From NCBI RefSeq assembly GCF_001263175.1, contig NZ_CP012332.1, positions 1,485,501 through 1,549,500 of the forward strand: 64,000 nucleotides of DNA. Reading direction: 5' to 3'. The position numbers and the translations under genes were made by a program. Of the stretch, positions 11,973 to 19,771 are shown piece after piece; within the stretch, counting starts at the first letter, position 1, and each line of letters starts with the position of its first letter. Under the pieces are notes generated by a model, which worked only from the letters and a program-made list of their open reading frames with translations, did not search any database and was not told the origin of the DNA. This stretch comes from Vulgatibacter incomptus. Lineage in GTDB: Bacteria > Myxococcota > Myxococcia > Myxococcales > Vulgatibacteraceae.

Positions 11973-12839
11973 ATGCAGGCCCAGGTTCCGCCCAGAAAAA
12001 GAACGAACGTTCGGTTGTTGCATCGGGCGATTCAGGCGACGTTCCGCACGCTCACGCCGGTGCCATCGCTGGCCTCGATGCTGGCAGCGCGGCTCTGGAT
12101 GATCCCGCCGCGAGCGCCGATTCGGCCGGAGCAGGAGGCTTGGCTGGCGAAGGCGGAGCGCCGAGACGTCGACGCTGGCGGGACGAAGGTGGCGACGTAC
12201 GCCTGGGGCAGGGGGCCGGCAGTGCTCCTGATGCACGGCTGGGGCGGTCACGCCGGGCAGCTCACGGGCTTCGTCCCAGGGCTGGTGGAGGCGGGTCATC
12301 GGGTTGTGGCCTACGACGGACCACGCCACGGCGCGACCCAAGGGGGCACGCCGTCGCTGCTCTCGTTCTCGGAGTCGGCGCAGGCGGTAGCGGGCCGTGA
12401 AGGCGGCCTCTCCGCGGTGATCGCGCACTCGATGGGCGCGTCGGCGGCCGCCTTCTCGATGAGCCGCGGACTCGAGGCCGACCGCGCGGTCTTCCTGGCG
12501 CCAGCGGCGACGATGTCGGGGGCGGCGGAGCGCTTCGCAAAGATGGTGCGGCTGGATCCGCGCGCGCTGGAGCAGATGCGCAGGCGGTTCGAGCGGGAGC
12601 TGAACATCCCTTGGGAGGAGCTGGATGTGGTTCGCTCGGCGCACCAGATGCGTTCTGCGCTCCTCGTGATCCACGACGAGAGCGACCGCGATGTGCCGTT
12701 CTCGGATGGCGATGCGATCGCACGGGCCTGGCCGACGGGGAGCCTCGTCACGACGACGGGTCTCGGCCACCACCGGCTCCTACGCGATGCGGACGTGGTG
12801 CGGCGAACGATCGACTTCGTCTCCGCCGGCCGGCCCTAG
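11973..12839 (+). CDS. Alpha/beta hydrolase
   Basis: 288-residue alpha/beta-hydrolase-fold protein. The oxyanion segment is LMHGWGGHAGQ, the nucleophile elbow AHSMGASAAAF (Ser in G-x-S-x-G form, H-S-M-G), the acid lies in VIHDESDRDVPF and the catalytic His in GLGHHRLL. No signal peptide, so it is probably a cytoplasmic esterase or lipase-like enzyme of unknown substrate. AAGGAGAA at 11960-11967 gives a strong ribosome binding site for ATG 11973. Its position directly behind a TetR gene suggests it is induced by the regulator's ligand. Confidence 0.9.
   Translation: MQAQVPPRKRTNVRLLHRAIQATFRTLTPVPSLASMLAARLWMIPPRAPIRPEQEAWLAKAERRDVDAGGTKVATYAWGRGPAVLLMHGWGGHAGQLTGFVPGLVEAGHRVVAYDGPRHGATQGGTPSLLSFSESAQAVAGREGGLSAVIAHSMGASAAAFSMSRGLEADRAVFLAPAATMSGAAERFAKMVRLDPRALEQMRRRFERELNIPWEELDVVRSAHQMRSALLVIHDESDRDVPFSDGDAIARAWPTGSLVTTTGLGHHRLLRDADVVRRTIDFVSAGRP
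12004..12013. promoter_or_regulatory. Candidate TetR operator inside the hydrolase 5' end
   Basis: Perfect 10-base palindrome CGAACGTTCG, embedded 31 bases into the hydrolase coding region, matching the near-palindrome before the TetR gene. A repressor bound here would act as a roadblock or control an internal promoter. Sequence resemblance only. Confidence 0.3.
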
Positions 12840-12856
12840 CCGTCGGCCCAAAGTGA

Positions 12857-12887
12857 AACGCGCCTCGATGTCCAGTCGAAGCGCGTT
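12857..12887. terminator. Hairpin between convergent genes
   Basis: Arms AACGCGC/GCGCGTT (12857-12863 and 12881-12887) with an inner TCGA/TCGA pairing after one mismatch and a 7-base loop. It lies between the converging hydrolase and DUF4476 genes and could serve both directions. No U-run. Confidence 0.45.
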
Positions 12888-12929
12888 CGAAATTCCATCG
12901 GCGGCGCGTACCGCCGGGCGAAGGGCCAC

Positions 12930-13529
12930 TTAGCCCATGAGAATCTGCTGGGCGGTCCGCTTCTCGCTCTCGAAGGTGAAGCTGTCGATCAGCCGGTAGC
13001 CGTTCGCGCGGTCCAGGACGCTGGGCCAGAGCACGCGGAGCGCGTCGAGCCTGTCGCCGGAGACGAAGAAGTCACCGAGAAGCACCCGGACCTGCTCGAC
13101 CTCGAAAAAGTTGGAGCGGGCGGCGGTCTCGAGGACGAAGAGCTTCTCGCTGGAGAAGCGGCCGTTGGCGACCGACCTCCTCAGCGCGGTAAACGATGGG
13201 GGATCCATCGGGATCGGGCTGACCGCCACGTGGGAGGGGCGCCGATCCGGCGGCGGCAGGGGCCGGCTGCTGCGGATCGACTTCTCGAGGCGCTCGAGGC
13301 GAGCGTTCACCGAGTCGAGTCCGCTCCGCATCTCCTGATCCTTGCGGCCGTGGTTGGTGCGGGACTTGAGCGCCTTCACCTGGCTCTGGAGCGCGCGCAG
13401 CTCATCGATGAGCTCCTGCTGATCCACCTGGACGAGCGTCACGGGGCGCGCCGCCACCGCGGGCGTGGCAGCCAGCAGGAAGAGGACGAAGGCGGAGAGG
13501 CAGAGGGTCTTGGGCTGGAAGGTTCTCAT
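12930..13529 (-). CDS. Secreted DUF4476-domain protein
   Basis: 199 residues with a signal peptide (MRTFQPKTLCLSAFVLFLLAATPAVA). A short coiled coil follows (QQELIDELRALQSQVKALKS... NARLERLEKSI) and a Pro-rich linker. A C-terminal ~90-residue domain fits DUF4476: F.ALRRSVANGRFSSEKLFVLE, NFFEVEQVRVLLGDF, DRLDALRVLWPSVLDRANGY. DUF4476 proteins are periplasmic or surface proteins of unknown function, frequent in myxobacteria. GGAGCC precedes the start. It is divergent from the beta-CASP gene; the 143 bases between hold a small inverted repeat (13577-13597, 7-bp arms GCCGAAT/ATTCGGC). Confidence 0.8.
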   Translation of the reverse strand: MRTFQPKTLCLSAFVLFLLAATPAVAARPVTLVQVDQQELIDELRALQSQVKALKSRTNHGRKDQEMRSGLDSVNARLERLEKSIRSSRPLPPPDRRPSHVAVSPIPMDPPSFTALRRSVANGRFSSEKLFVLETAARSNFFEVEQVRVLLGDFFVSGDRLDALRVLWPSVLDRANGYRLIDSFTFESEKRTAQQILMG

Positions 13530-13672
13530 GTTGGCTCCTTGCGCTGCTTCTACCTGTACCGACGAGTCGAGGGACGGCCGAATTCACGAGATTCGGCGAC
13601 GTAGACGCTTGGTGCACCGGCCTCATACCCGTAGACGATGGCGTGCTAGGCTTCATCGGAACGGAGGGCCGA

Positions 13673-15067
13673 ATGGCAACGATCCAGTTCCTGGGCGCAG
13701 CGGGCACGGTCACGGGCAGCTCGTATCTGGTGGAGCACGAGGGGAAGCGGATCCTCCTCGACTGCGGCCTCTTCCAGGGTGAGAAGGCGCTGCGACAGCG
13801 GAACTGGGCGCCTTTTCCCGTTCCACCCGAGAGCCTGGACGCCGTGGTCCTCTCCCACGCCCACATCGACCACTCCGGCGGGCTCCCGCGGCTGGTGAAG
13901 CAAGGCTTTGACGGCCCGATCCATGCGACGCCGGCGACGCGGGATCTGCTGGCGATCATGCTGCCGGACTCGGGCCGCCTCCACGAGGAGGAGGCGGCGG
14001 ACGCGAACCGCCTGCGCTACTCGAAGCACATGCCGGCGCTGCCGCTCTACACGGAGGCCGACGCGATCCGCTGCCTGAACCGGATCGAGACGATCCGCTA
14101 CGGCGTCCCGCGCCACCTGGACGGCGGCGTGAGCGTGACCCTCCACCGGGCGGGGCACATCCTGGGCAGCGCGATCGTCCAGCTCGACCTGTCGGGCGCC
14201 GGCGGCTACCGGCACACCTTGGTCTTCAGCGGCGATCTCGGCCGCTACGACCAGCCGATCATCCCCGATCCGGAGCCGATCAAGCGCGCGACCTCGCTGC
14301 TCCTGGAGTGCACGTACGGCGACAGGCTGCACGAGGCGCCGAGCCCTCGGGAGGAGCTGGGAGCGATCGTGCGGGAGGTGGTGGAGCGAAATGGGGTCCT
14401 GCTGATCCCGGCCTTCGCGATCGGGCGCACGCAGGACATCCTCTTCCACCTGCGCCAGCTCCAGCTCGCGAAGGAGATCCCGAGCCTGCCGATCTTCGTG
14501 GACAGCCCGATGGCCTGCGACGCGACGCCGCTCTATCTGCTGCACCGGGAGGAGCACGACGAGGAGATGCTCCGGCAGATCGTGCACGGCGAGAAGCCCC
14601 TTCATCCGGAGCGCGTGGAGTTCACCCAGAGCGTGACCGAGTCGAAGGCGATCGCGGCCAGGAGCCGGCCAATGATCATCCTGTCGGCAGCGGGGATGGC
14701 GACGGGCGGCCGGGTGCTCCACCACCTGGCGCGCCTGCTGCCCGACGAACACGCCACGGTGCTCTTCGTGGGCTACCAGGCCGGCGGCTCTCGCGGCCGC
14801 AAGCTCCTCGAGGGCTCCAGGTGGATCCGGATCCACGGCAGGGACGTACCCGTGAAGGCCCAAATCCGCGAGCTGCGCGGCTTCTCGGCCCACGCGGATC
14901 ACGCGGAGGCCGATCGCTGGCTCGCCTCGTTCGGCAGCCCGCCAACGCGCACCTTCTGCGTCCACGGCGAGCCGGCCGGCCTTGAAGCCACCCGCGCCCG
15001 CCTCGAGGCCCGCGGCTGGCCCGCCTACGTGCCCTCGTACCTCGAGCGGGTCGAGCTCGAGGGCTGA
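13673..15067 (+). CDS. Beta-CASP metallo-beta-lactamase-fold RNA hydrolase
   Basis: 464 residues, related to CPSF73/YsH1-type proteins: metallo-beta-lactamase fold plus beta-CASP insert plus the C-terminal RMMBL segment. Zinc motif LSHAHIDHSGG (HxHxDH), later histidine in HRAGHILGSA, aspartate in FSGDLGR, beta-CASP motif IPAFAIGRTQDIL and the terminal GFSAHADHAE with its histidines. It is expected to be an endo/exoribonuclease acting on mRNA 3' ends or tRNA-like substrates; bacterial roles are poorly known. ATG 13673 has GGAGG at 13663-13667. Confidence 0.92.
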   Translation: MATIQFLGAAGTVTGSSYLVEHEGKRILLDCGLFQGEKALRQRNWAPFPVPPESLDAVVLSHAHIDHSGGLPRLVKQGFDGPIHATPATRDLLAIMLPDSGRLHEEEAADANRLRYSKHMPALPLYTEADAIRCLNRIETIRYGVPRHLDGGVSVTLHRAGHILGSAIVQLDLSGAGGYRHTLVFSGDLGRYDQPIIPDPEPIKRATSLLLECTYGDRLHEAPSPREELGAIVREVVERNGVLLIPAFAIGRTQDILFHLRQLQLAKEIPSLPIFVDSPMACDATPLYLLHREEHDEEMLRQIVHGEKPLHPERVEFTQSVTESKAIAARSRPMIILSAAGMATGGRVLHHLARLLPDEHATVLFVGYQAGGSRGRKLLEGSRWIRIHGRDVPVKAQIRELRGFSAHADHAEADRWLASFGSPPTRTFCVHGEPAGLEATRARLEARGWPAYVPSYLERVELEG

Positions 15068-15089
15068 TCCATCTGGCTGGAGGTGTGAG

Positions 15090-15290
15090 GTGAAGACATT
15101 CAAGTACCGCATCGTTGTCGGCTGGAGCGATGACGACGATACCTACGTCGCACGGGTTCCGGCGCTCGAAGGATGCGTTGCACATGGCGACTCGGAGGCG
15201 GAGGCGTCGAGGGAGGCGCGCTCAGCCGCCGAGCTAATGCTGTCCGTTCTGCGCGAACACGGCGATCGAATCCCGCCCGAGGACGCATAA
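15090..15290 (+). CDS. Orphan HicB-like antitoxin
   Basis: 66 residues, the HicB N-terminal fold: FKYRIVVGWSDDDDTYVARVPALEGCVAHGDS, then EAEASREARSAAELMLSVLREHGDRIPPED. GTG 15090 is preceded by GGAGG (15079-15083) at correct spacing; it lies 22 bases after the beta-CASP stop. No HicA-like small dsRNA-binding toxin frame is found on either side, and the protein lacks an added DNA-binding helix-turn-helix. It therefore looks like a solitary HicB-fold protein rather than a toxin-antitoxin pair. Confidence 0.8.
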   Translation: MKTFKYRIVVGWSDDDDTYVARVPALEGCVAHGDSEAEASREARSAAELMLSVLREHGDRIPPEDA

Positions 15291-15296
15291 GCCGCG

Positions 15297-16646
15297 TCAC
15301 TGGGGGGCGACGGCTGGGGAGCAGTCGGGGTTCAGCGGCTCGAAGTCGGCGTCGTAGCTGTGCACGCACTTGCTCGGGGCGTCGCCAGCCTCGCTCACGG
15401 ACACGGAGGAACCGCCGACGCGCAGCGTCGAGGCGGTGGTAGTGTCTTCGCGGAGGCGCGTGCCAGCGAGCTCGGAGGCGCGCACTTCCACGGACGTATT
15501 GGCGCCCAGCGAGAAGAGGGGTTGCGCTTCCGATTTGATCCGTGCGCCCGAAATCTTGGCGGAGGCGTTCTTGAGGGCGATGGTTCCGTAGAGAGCGCCG
15601 CCCTGAACCGAGACGAACGCCTGGCGATCGCCAATGACGCGGACCGAGGCGCCCGTGGCGAATACCACGCTGTTTTCGAGCGAAAGGTCGGAGGCGCCGG
15701 AGAGCGCGATCCCGTCGAACTGGTCGCCCCAGCCCGCGAAGAGCTGGCAGCGGACGATGTCGAGCGAGTATGCGTCGCCGAACACGGCGGAGCCCTCCGA
15801 GGCGATCCTGACGTCTTCGAGGCGCATCGAGCTGCCATGGACGGAGATGCCGTTCGCACTCGACCGGATCATGAGCCGGCGCAGCTCCGAGACGTACATC
15901 ATCGAAACGACGGGCTCTCCGCTCCATCCGCCTTCCAGAAGCACCTCCGGCCCGATCCCCTCGAGGCTCACGCCCGCGGGAAGGTTGAGGGCCTTGGTGC
16001 CAATGACATAAGTCCCCGGCTCGAGCTGCACGACGATGTCCCGATTGGGATGCACGTCTCCGTCATCGTGGTGCATGATGATCTCTTCCGCCCTCTTCAC
16101 GGCAGCCCGCAGATCGGCCGCGTTCCCGAAGAAGTCGTCGGTAGCCCTGACCACGATTACTCGCTCCGAATCGCCGCCAGCGCAGGCCCAGCGCGTGCCG
16201 CTCCACTTCACCGTCTCCCCTTTGGCGCAGCGCTCGGGGAGGCGGTTGGTCGGATCGAGCACCCAACCGGCGCCCTCAGCGATAACGCTCTCGACCGAGC
16301 CGCAGGTCCACTCGGCGACCACCGTGTCGAAGCGGGGGAGTGATCCCGCGGCGCATTGCCGCGGGAGGCGGTGGGCGGGATCGAGAACCCAGCCCGCACC
16401 CTCGGCGATCACGCTCGCGACAGAGCCACAGAGCCACTCGCCAGCTACGGCGTCGAAGCGGGGGAGCGATCCGGCAGCGCATTCCTGCGGGAGCCGGTAG
16501 GCGCGACGGAGATCGAGCTGGTCCCGGTTCCGCTGGAGTCCCTCTCCCGCGAAGAGCGGCTTCGCCGGCTCGCTCGTGCAAGAGATGCCAAGGAGAATCG
16601 TTCCTGCAAGAGCCAACGATCCAATGCGTCCCCCAATGCGTCGCAT
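15297..16646 (-). CDS. Beta-helix lipoprotein with two 42-residue repeats (copy A)
   Basis: 449 residues from ATG 16646, chosen over the ATG at 16676 because AAGGAA sits 7 bases before it. Signal peptide with Cys at residue 23 (LLGISC, an imperfect lipobox). Residues 51-134 are two full 42-residue repeats starting RLP.QCAAGSLPRFD and ending GWVLDP, then a shorter degenerate unit RLPERCAKGETVKW..WACAGG. Residues ~150-400 are short strand-turn repeats typical of a right-handed parallel beta helix (IVVQLEPGTYVIG, GVSLEGIGPEVLLEGG). The C-terminal cap has Cys in CVHSYDADFEPLNPDC. It is tandem with copy B at 16939 and distantly related to the protein at 31718. Function unknown; surface exposure likely. 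Confidence 0.8.
   Translation of the reverse strand: MRRIGGRIGSLALAGTILLGISCTSEPAKPLFAGEGLQRNRDQLDLRRAYRLPQECAAGSLPRFDAVAGEWLCGSVASVIAEGAGWVLDPAHRLPRQCAAGSLPRFDTVVAEWTCGSVESVIAEGAGWVLDPTNRLPERCAKGETVKWSGTRWACAGGDSERVIVVRATDDFFGNAADLRAAVKRAEEIIMHHDDGDVHPNRDIVVQLEPGTYVIGTKALNLPAGVSLEGIGPEVLLEGGWSGEPVVSMMYVSELRRLMIRSSANGISVHGSSMRLEDVRIASEGSAVFGDAYSLDIVRCQLFAGWGDQFDGIALSGASDLSLENSVVFATGASVRVIGDRQAFVSVQGGALYGTIALKNASAKISGARIKSEAQPLFSLGANTSVEVRASELAGTRLREDTTTASTLRVGGSSVSVSEAGDAPSKCVHSYDADFEPLNPDCSPAVAPQ
16245..16496 (-). repeat. Two 126-bp in-frame repeats in copy A
   Basis: Units 16496-16371 and 16370-16245 each encode 42 residues (RLP..C AAGSLPRFD ... EW.CGSV.SVIAEGAGWVLDP). A diverged partial unit follows. 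Each unit has two cysteines. Confidence 0.85.
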
Positions 16647-16753
16647 CGCGATTTCCTTTCGAAGGATGTTGCGCATCAGGGATGATACCCAACGTAATCG
16701 CGTGCGTCACCGGGCGAATCCAGATGACGGCCAAGCGGGGCGGTGAGCCTCTC

Positions 16754-16937
16754 GATCAGCGCTGCCCGAGCGTCTAGAGGAGCGGGGCCCTCGCGGAGGA
16801 GAGGTCGTAACTCGGCCTGCTGCAGCGCGAGCTCGGCATCGGAGAGCTCGAGGAGGCTGCCGACGCCGGTCTCGTACCGCCCTTCGGCGAGCCGGACCTG
16901 CACTCTGCGCTCTCGACGGTTTTTTTGGCGGAGGCCC
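16754..16937 (-). pseudogene. Duplicated 3' fragment of the tolC-like gene
   Basis: This stretch aligns with the last ~200 bases of the outer-membrane efflux gene at 18485-19771: it encodes VRLAEGRYETGVGSLLELSD and ELALQQAE on the minus strand. A deletion has occurred between two copies of CTCGGCCTG present in the parent, and a run of seven T replaces part of CTCCTC. The homology ends at 16937, one base before the codon preceding the stop of copy B. It has no start or signal sequence and is a by-product of tandem duplication. Confidence 0.85.
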
Positions 16938-16938
16938 G

Positions 16939-18390
16939 CTAGTGGACGGCGGCTTGGGAGCAGTCGGGGTTCAGCGGCTCGAAGTCGGCATCGTAGCTGT
17001 GCACGCACTTGCTCGGGGCGCCGCTGGGTTCGCTTACGGACACGGTGGAACCGCCGATGCGCAGCGTCGAGGCGATGGTCGTGTCTGCGCGTAGCCGCGG
17101 GCCGGTGAGCTCGGAGGCGCGCACTTCCACGGACGCATTCGCGCCAAGCGAGAACAGGGCCTGGACTTCCGAGTTGATCTGCGCGCCTGTAATCCTGGCG
17201 AAGGTGTTCTCGAGGGCCACGGTGCCGTTGAGGAAGCCGCCCTGAACCGAGACCAAGGACTGGCCATCGCCGGTGACGCGAACCGAGGCCCCTGGGGCGG
17301 ATACTACGCTGCTTTCGAGCAAAAGCCAGGAGCCGCCGGAGACCGCGATGCCGTCGGTCTGATCGCTCACGGCGTAGAGCTGGGAGCGGGCGATTTCAAT
17401 TGGGTCTGGGTGGCCGATCACTGCAGAGCCGGACGAAACGATTGTCACCTCTTCGAGGCGCACACGGCCGTCGCGAACGGAGACGCCGTTCGAGGTCGAC
17501 GAGATCACGAGCCGGCGCAGCCTCGAGCCGTAGATCATCGAAACGACGGGCTCTCCGTTCCATCCGCCTTGCAGGATAACCTCCGGCCCGATCCCCTCGA
17601 GGCTCACGTTAAACGGAAGCTCGAGGGGATCGTTGCCGAGGAGGTAGGCCCCCGGCTCGAGCTGCACGACGACGGGCCATTGGGGAACTCCGATGACGAG
17701 GTCTTTCGCCTTCTTCACGGCAGCCCGCAGTTTGGCGGCGTTCGCGAAGTCGTCGTTGGTAGCTCTGACGACGATAACGCGCTCCGAATCGCCGCCGGCG
17801 CAGGCCCAGCCAGTGCCGTTCCAGTTCACCGTCTGCCCATTGGAGCAGCGCTCCGGGAGGCGGGAGGCCGGGTCGAGCACCCAACCGGCGCCCTCCGCGA
17901 TCACGCTCTCGACCGAGCCGCAGGTCCACTCGGCGGCCACCGCGTCGAACCGGGGAAGTGATCCCGTGGCGCATTGCCGCGGGAGGCGCTGGGCCGGATC
18001 GAGCACCCAGCCCGCACCCTCCGCGATCACGCTCTCGACCGAGCCGCAGGTCCACTCGCTGGCCACCACGTCGAAGCGGGGGAGAGATCCCGCGGCGCAT
18101 TGCTGTGGGAGGCGGTGGGCCGGATCGAGAACCCAGCCCGCACCCTCCGCGATCACGCTCTCGACCGAGCCGCAGAGCCACTCGCCGGCCACGGAGTCGA
18201 AGCGGGGGAGCGAGCCGGCAGCGCATTCCTGCGGGAGCCGGTAGGCGCGACGGAGATCGAGCTGGTCCCGGTTCCGCTGGAGTCCCTCTCCCGCGAAGAG
18301 CGGTTTCGCTGGCTCGCTCGTGCACGAGATTCCAAGGAGAAGCGCTGCTGCAAGACTCAACGAACCGATTCGTCCCCGAATGCGTCGCAT
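16939..18390 (-). CDS. Beta-helix lipoprotein with three 42-residue repeats (copy B)
   Basis: 483 residues from ATG 18390, aligned with the start of copy A (MRRIRGRIGS versus MRRIGGRIGS). The frame is open further upstream but not conserved. Signal peptide with LLGISC. Three full 42-residue repeats (residues 51-176) and a degenerate fourth (RLPERCSNGQTVNW..WACAGG). The beta-helix region (VVVQLEPGAYLLG, FNVSLEGIGPEVILQGG) and the terminal CVHSYDADFEPLNPDC match copy A closely. The ribosome-binding region holds a run of eight G in mRNA sense where copy A has AAGGAA. It lies 94 bases downstream of tolC and may be cotranscribed with the efflux operon. Confidence 0.82.
   Translation of the reverse strand: MRRIRGRIGSLSLAAALLLGISCTSEPAKPLFAGEGLQRNRDQLDLRRAYRLPQECAAGSLPRFDSVAGEWLCGSVESVIAEGAGWVLDPAHRLPQQCAAGSLPRFDVVASEWTCGSVESVIAEGAGWVLDPAQRLPRQCATGSLPRFDAVAAEWTCGSVESVIAEGAGWVLDPASRLPERCSNGQTVNWNGTGWACAGGDSERVIVVRATNDDFANAAKLRAAVKKAKDLVIGVPQWPVVVQLEPGAYLLGNDPLELPFNVSLEGIGPEVILQGGWNGEPVVSMIYGSRLRRLVISSTSNGVSVRDGRVRLEEVTIVSSGSAVIGHPDPIEIARSQLYAVSDQTDGIAVSGGSWLLLESSVVSAPGASVRVTGDGQSLVSVQGGFLNGTVALENTFARITGAQINSEVQALFSLGANASVEVRASELTGPRLRADTTIASTLRIGGSTVSVSEPSGAPSKCVHSYDADFEPLNPDCSQAAVH
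17863..18240 (-). repeat. Three 126-bp in-frame repeats in copy B
   Basis: Units 18240-18115, 18114-17989 and 17988-17863, each encoding 42 residues beginning RLPQEC, RLPQQC and RLPRQC. One unit more than in copy A, so unit number has changed since, or at, the gene duplication. Confidence 0.88.
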
Positions 18391-18397
18391 CGCGATT

Positions 18398-18405
18398 CCC
18401 CCCCC
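18398..18405 (-). promoter_or_regulatory. Homopolymer in the ribosome-binding region of copy B
   Basis: Eight consecutive C on the plus strand (G8 in mRNA sense), 7 bases before ATG 18390. Copy A has AAGGAA in the aligned place. The G-tract may itself act as the ribosome binding site, with strength depending on tract length. Confidence 0.45.
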
Positions 18406-18456
18406 GCAGGATGTTGCGTCGTGTCGACAATACGCGACGCCGTTGCGCGCGACATG

Positions 18457-18472
18457 GTTCGAACCTTCGAAC
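18457..18472. promoter_or_regulatory. Palindrome between tolC and copy B
   Basis: GTTCGAA, two-base spacer, TTCGAAC: perfect 7-bp arms, 67 bases upstream of the copy B start and 12 bases beyond the tolC stop. It could be an operator or a small hairpin. It is absent from the corresponding stretch upstream of copy A. Confidence 0.35.
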
Positions 18473-18484
18473 GATTGCCGGGGA

Positions 18485-19771
18485 TCAGCGCTGCCCGAGC
18501 CTCTCGAGGAGCAGGGCCCTCGCCGAGGAGAGGTCGTACTCGGCCTGGACGAGGGCGCTCTCGGCCTGCTGCAGCGCGAGCTCGGCATCGGAGAGCTCGA
18601 GGAGGCTGCCGACGCCGGTCTCGTACCGCCCCTCGGCGAGCCGGACCTGCTCCCGGGCGCTCTCGACGGTCTCCTCGGCGGAGGCCCTGGCGGCGAGGGA
18701 GGAGTCGATGCCGGCGAGGGACTCCTCGAGCTCGTAGCGCACCTGCTGCGTCAGGGAGTCCTTGTCCGCGACGAGGCCGGCGAGGGCAGCGTCGGCCTGG
18801 GAGACGGCAGCGCGGGTGGCGCCGCCCTGGAAGATGGGCCAGGTGAGGGTGGCGCCGGCGACCCACGAGGTGGAGAGGTCGTTGAAGCCGGGGCCGATCT
18901 CGGAGACGCCGGCGTTGAGCCCGATGCTGGGCAGGTAGCCGGCGCGGTTGGACCGAAGGGTGTACTCCTGCGCCTGGATCCGCTGCTCGAGGGCCTTCAC
19001 GTCGGGGCGGGCGGCGAGGGCGTCGGGCAGGAGCTCGTCGGCGCTGCCGCCCTCTCCGGCGATCGGGGGGAGGCTCTGGTCCGCGACGTCGAATTCGGCG
19101 GACTGCGACAAGCCCATGGCCTGGACGAGACGGGCACGGGCGACGCGGTAGTTCCCCTCGGCGGCGGCGAGCTGCGAGCGTGCGGAGCCCACGTTGGTCC
19201 TGGCCTGGGCGAGGTCGTAGGGCGAGCGAGCGCCGAGCTCGACGAAGGCGTCGACCTGCTCGAAGTGGCGCTGCTGGTTCTCGAGGATTCGCGTGGCGAC
19301 GCCGACGAGGGACTTGCGGGCGCGGGCGGTGAAGAAGGCGTTGCGGACGTTGGCGACGACGGAGGTCTCGACGTCGCGCTGGCTCTCGCGCTGGGCGTCT
19401 TCGAGGGCCGCCGAGGCCCGCAGGCGGTTGGTGGACTTCCCGAAGTCGGTGACGAGCTGATCGACCGTGCCGCCAACGCTGAAGTTGTGCCTGCCGGCCC
19501 GCACGAAGGGCGTGGCGTCCACGGCGGTGGGGCGCTGCTGGAACTGGTAGCCCGTCTGCGCGGACACCTGAGGCAGGAGCGGCGCGCGGGCGGCGGCGAC
19601 ACCGGCCTCGGCCGCGTCGGTATCGGCCCGCGCCCGGCGCAGCGAGGGCTGGTTCTCGAGGGCGATCCGGACGGCGTCGTCCAGGGTGAGGACCTGCGCG
19701 GCGTCTTGCGCTCCGGCCGCCACGGGGACGAGGAGCGCGGCAGCGAGAGCCGCTGCCCGAAAACGAAACAT
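18485..19771 (-). CDS. tolC: TolC-family outer-membrane efflux protein
   Basis: 428 residues with a signal peptide (MFRFRAAALAAALLVPVAAGAQ). Two OEP repeats of long amphipathic helices are visible, e.g. LTLDDAVRIALENQPSLRRARADTD in the first half and QVRLAEGRYETGVGSLLELSD in the second. These form the trans-periplasmic tunnel of a trimeric channel. The ATG overlaps the stop of the upstream permease gene (TGATG), giving translational coupling. It completes a tripartite MacAB-TolC-type exporter with the three genes before it. Its last ~200 bases were duplicated to 16754-16937. Confidence 0.93.
   Translation of the reverse strand: MFRFRAAALAAALLVPVAAGAQDAAQVLTLDDAVRIALENQPSLRRARADTDAAEAGVAAARAPLLPQVSAQTGYQFQQRPTAVDATPFVRAGRHNFSVGGTVDQLVTDFGKSTNRLRASAALEDAQRESQRDVETSVVANVRNAFFTARARKSLVGVATRILENQQRHFEQVDAFVELGARSPYDLAQARTNVGSARSQLAAAEGNYRVARARLVQAMGLSQSAEFDVADQSLPPIAGEGGSADELLPDALAARPDVKALEQRIQAQEYTLRSNRAGYLPSIGLNAGVSEIGPGFNDLSTSWVAGATLTWPIFQGGATRAAVSQADAALAGLVADKDSLTQQVRYELEESLAGIDSSLAARASAEETVESAREQVRLAEGRYETGVGSLLELSDAELALQQAESALVQAEYDLSSARALLLERLGQR

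Noticed and set aside
15090-15290. Complete HicAB toxin-antitoxin module
   Set aside because: No HicA-like frame on either side; only the HicB-like protein is present.
16245-18240. Regular 126-bp repeats as a possible CRISPR-like array
   Set aside because: Repeats are contiguous, in frame and encode protein; there are no spacers and no cas genes.
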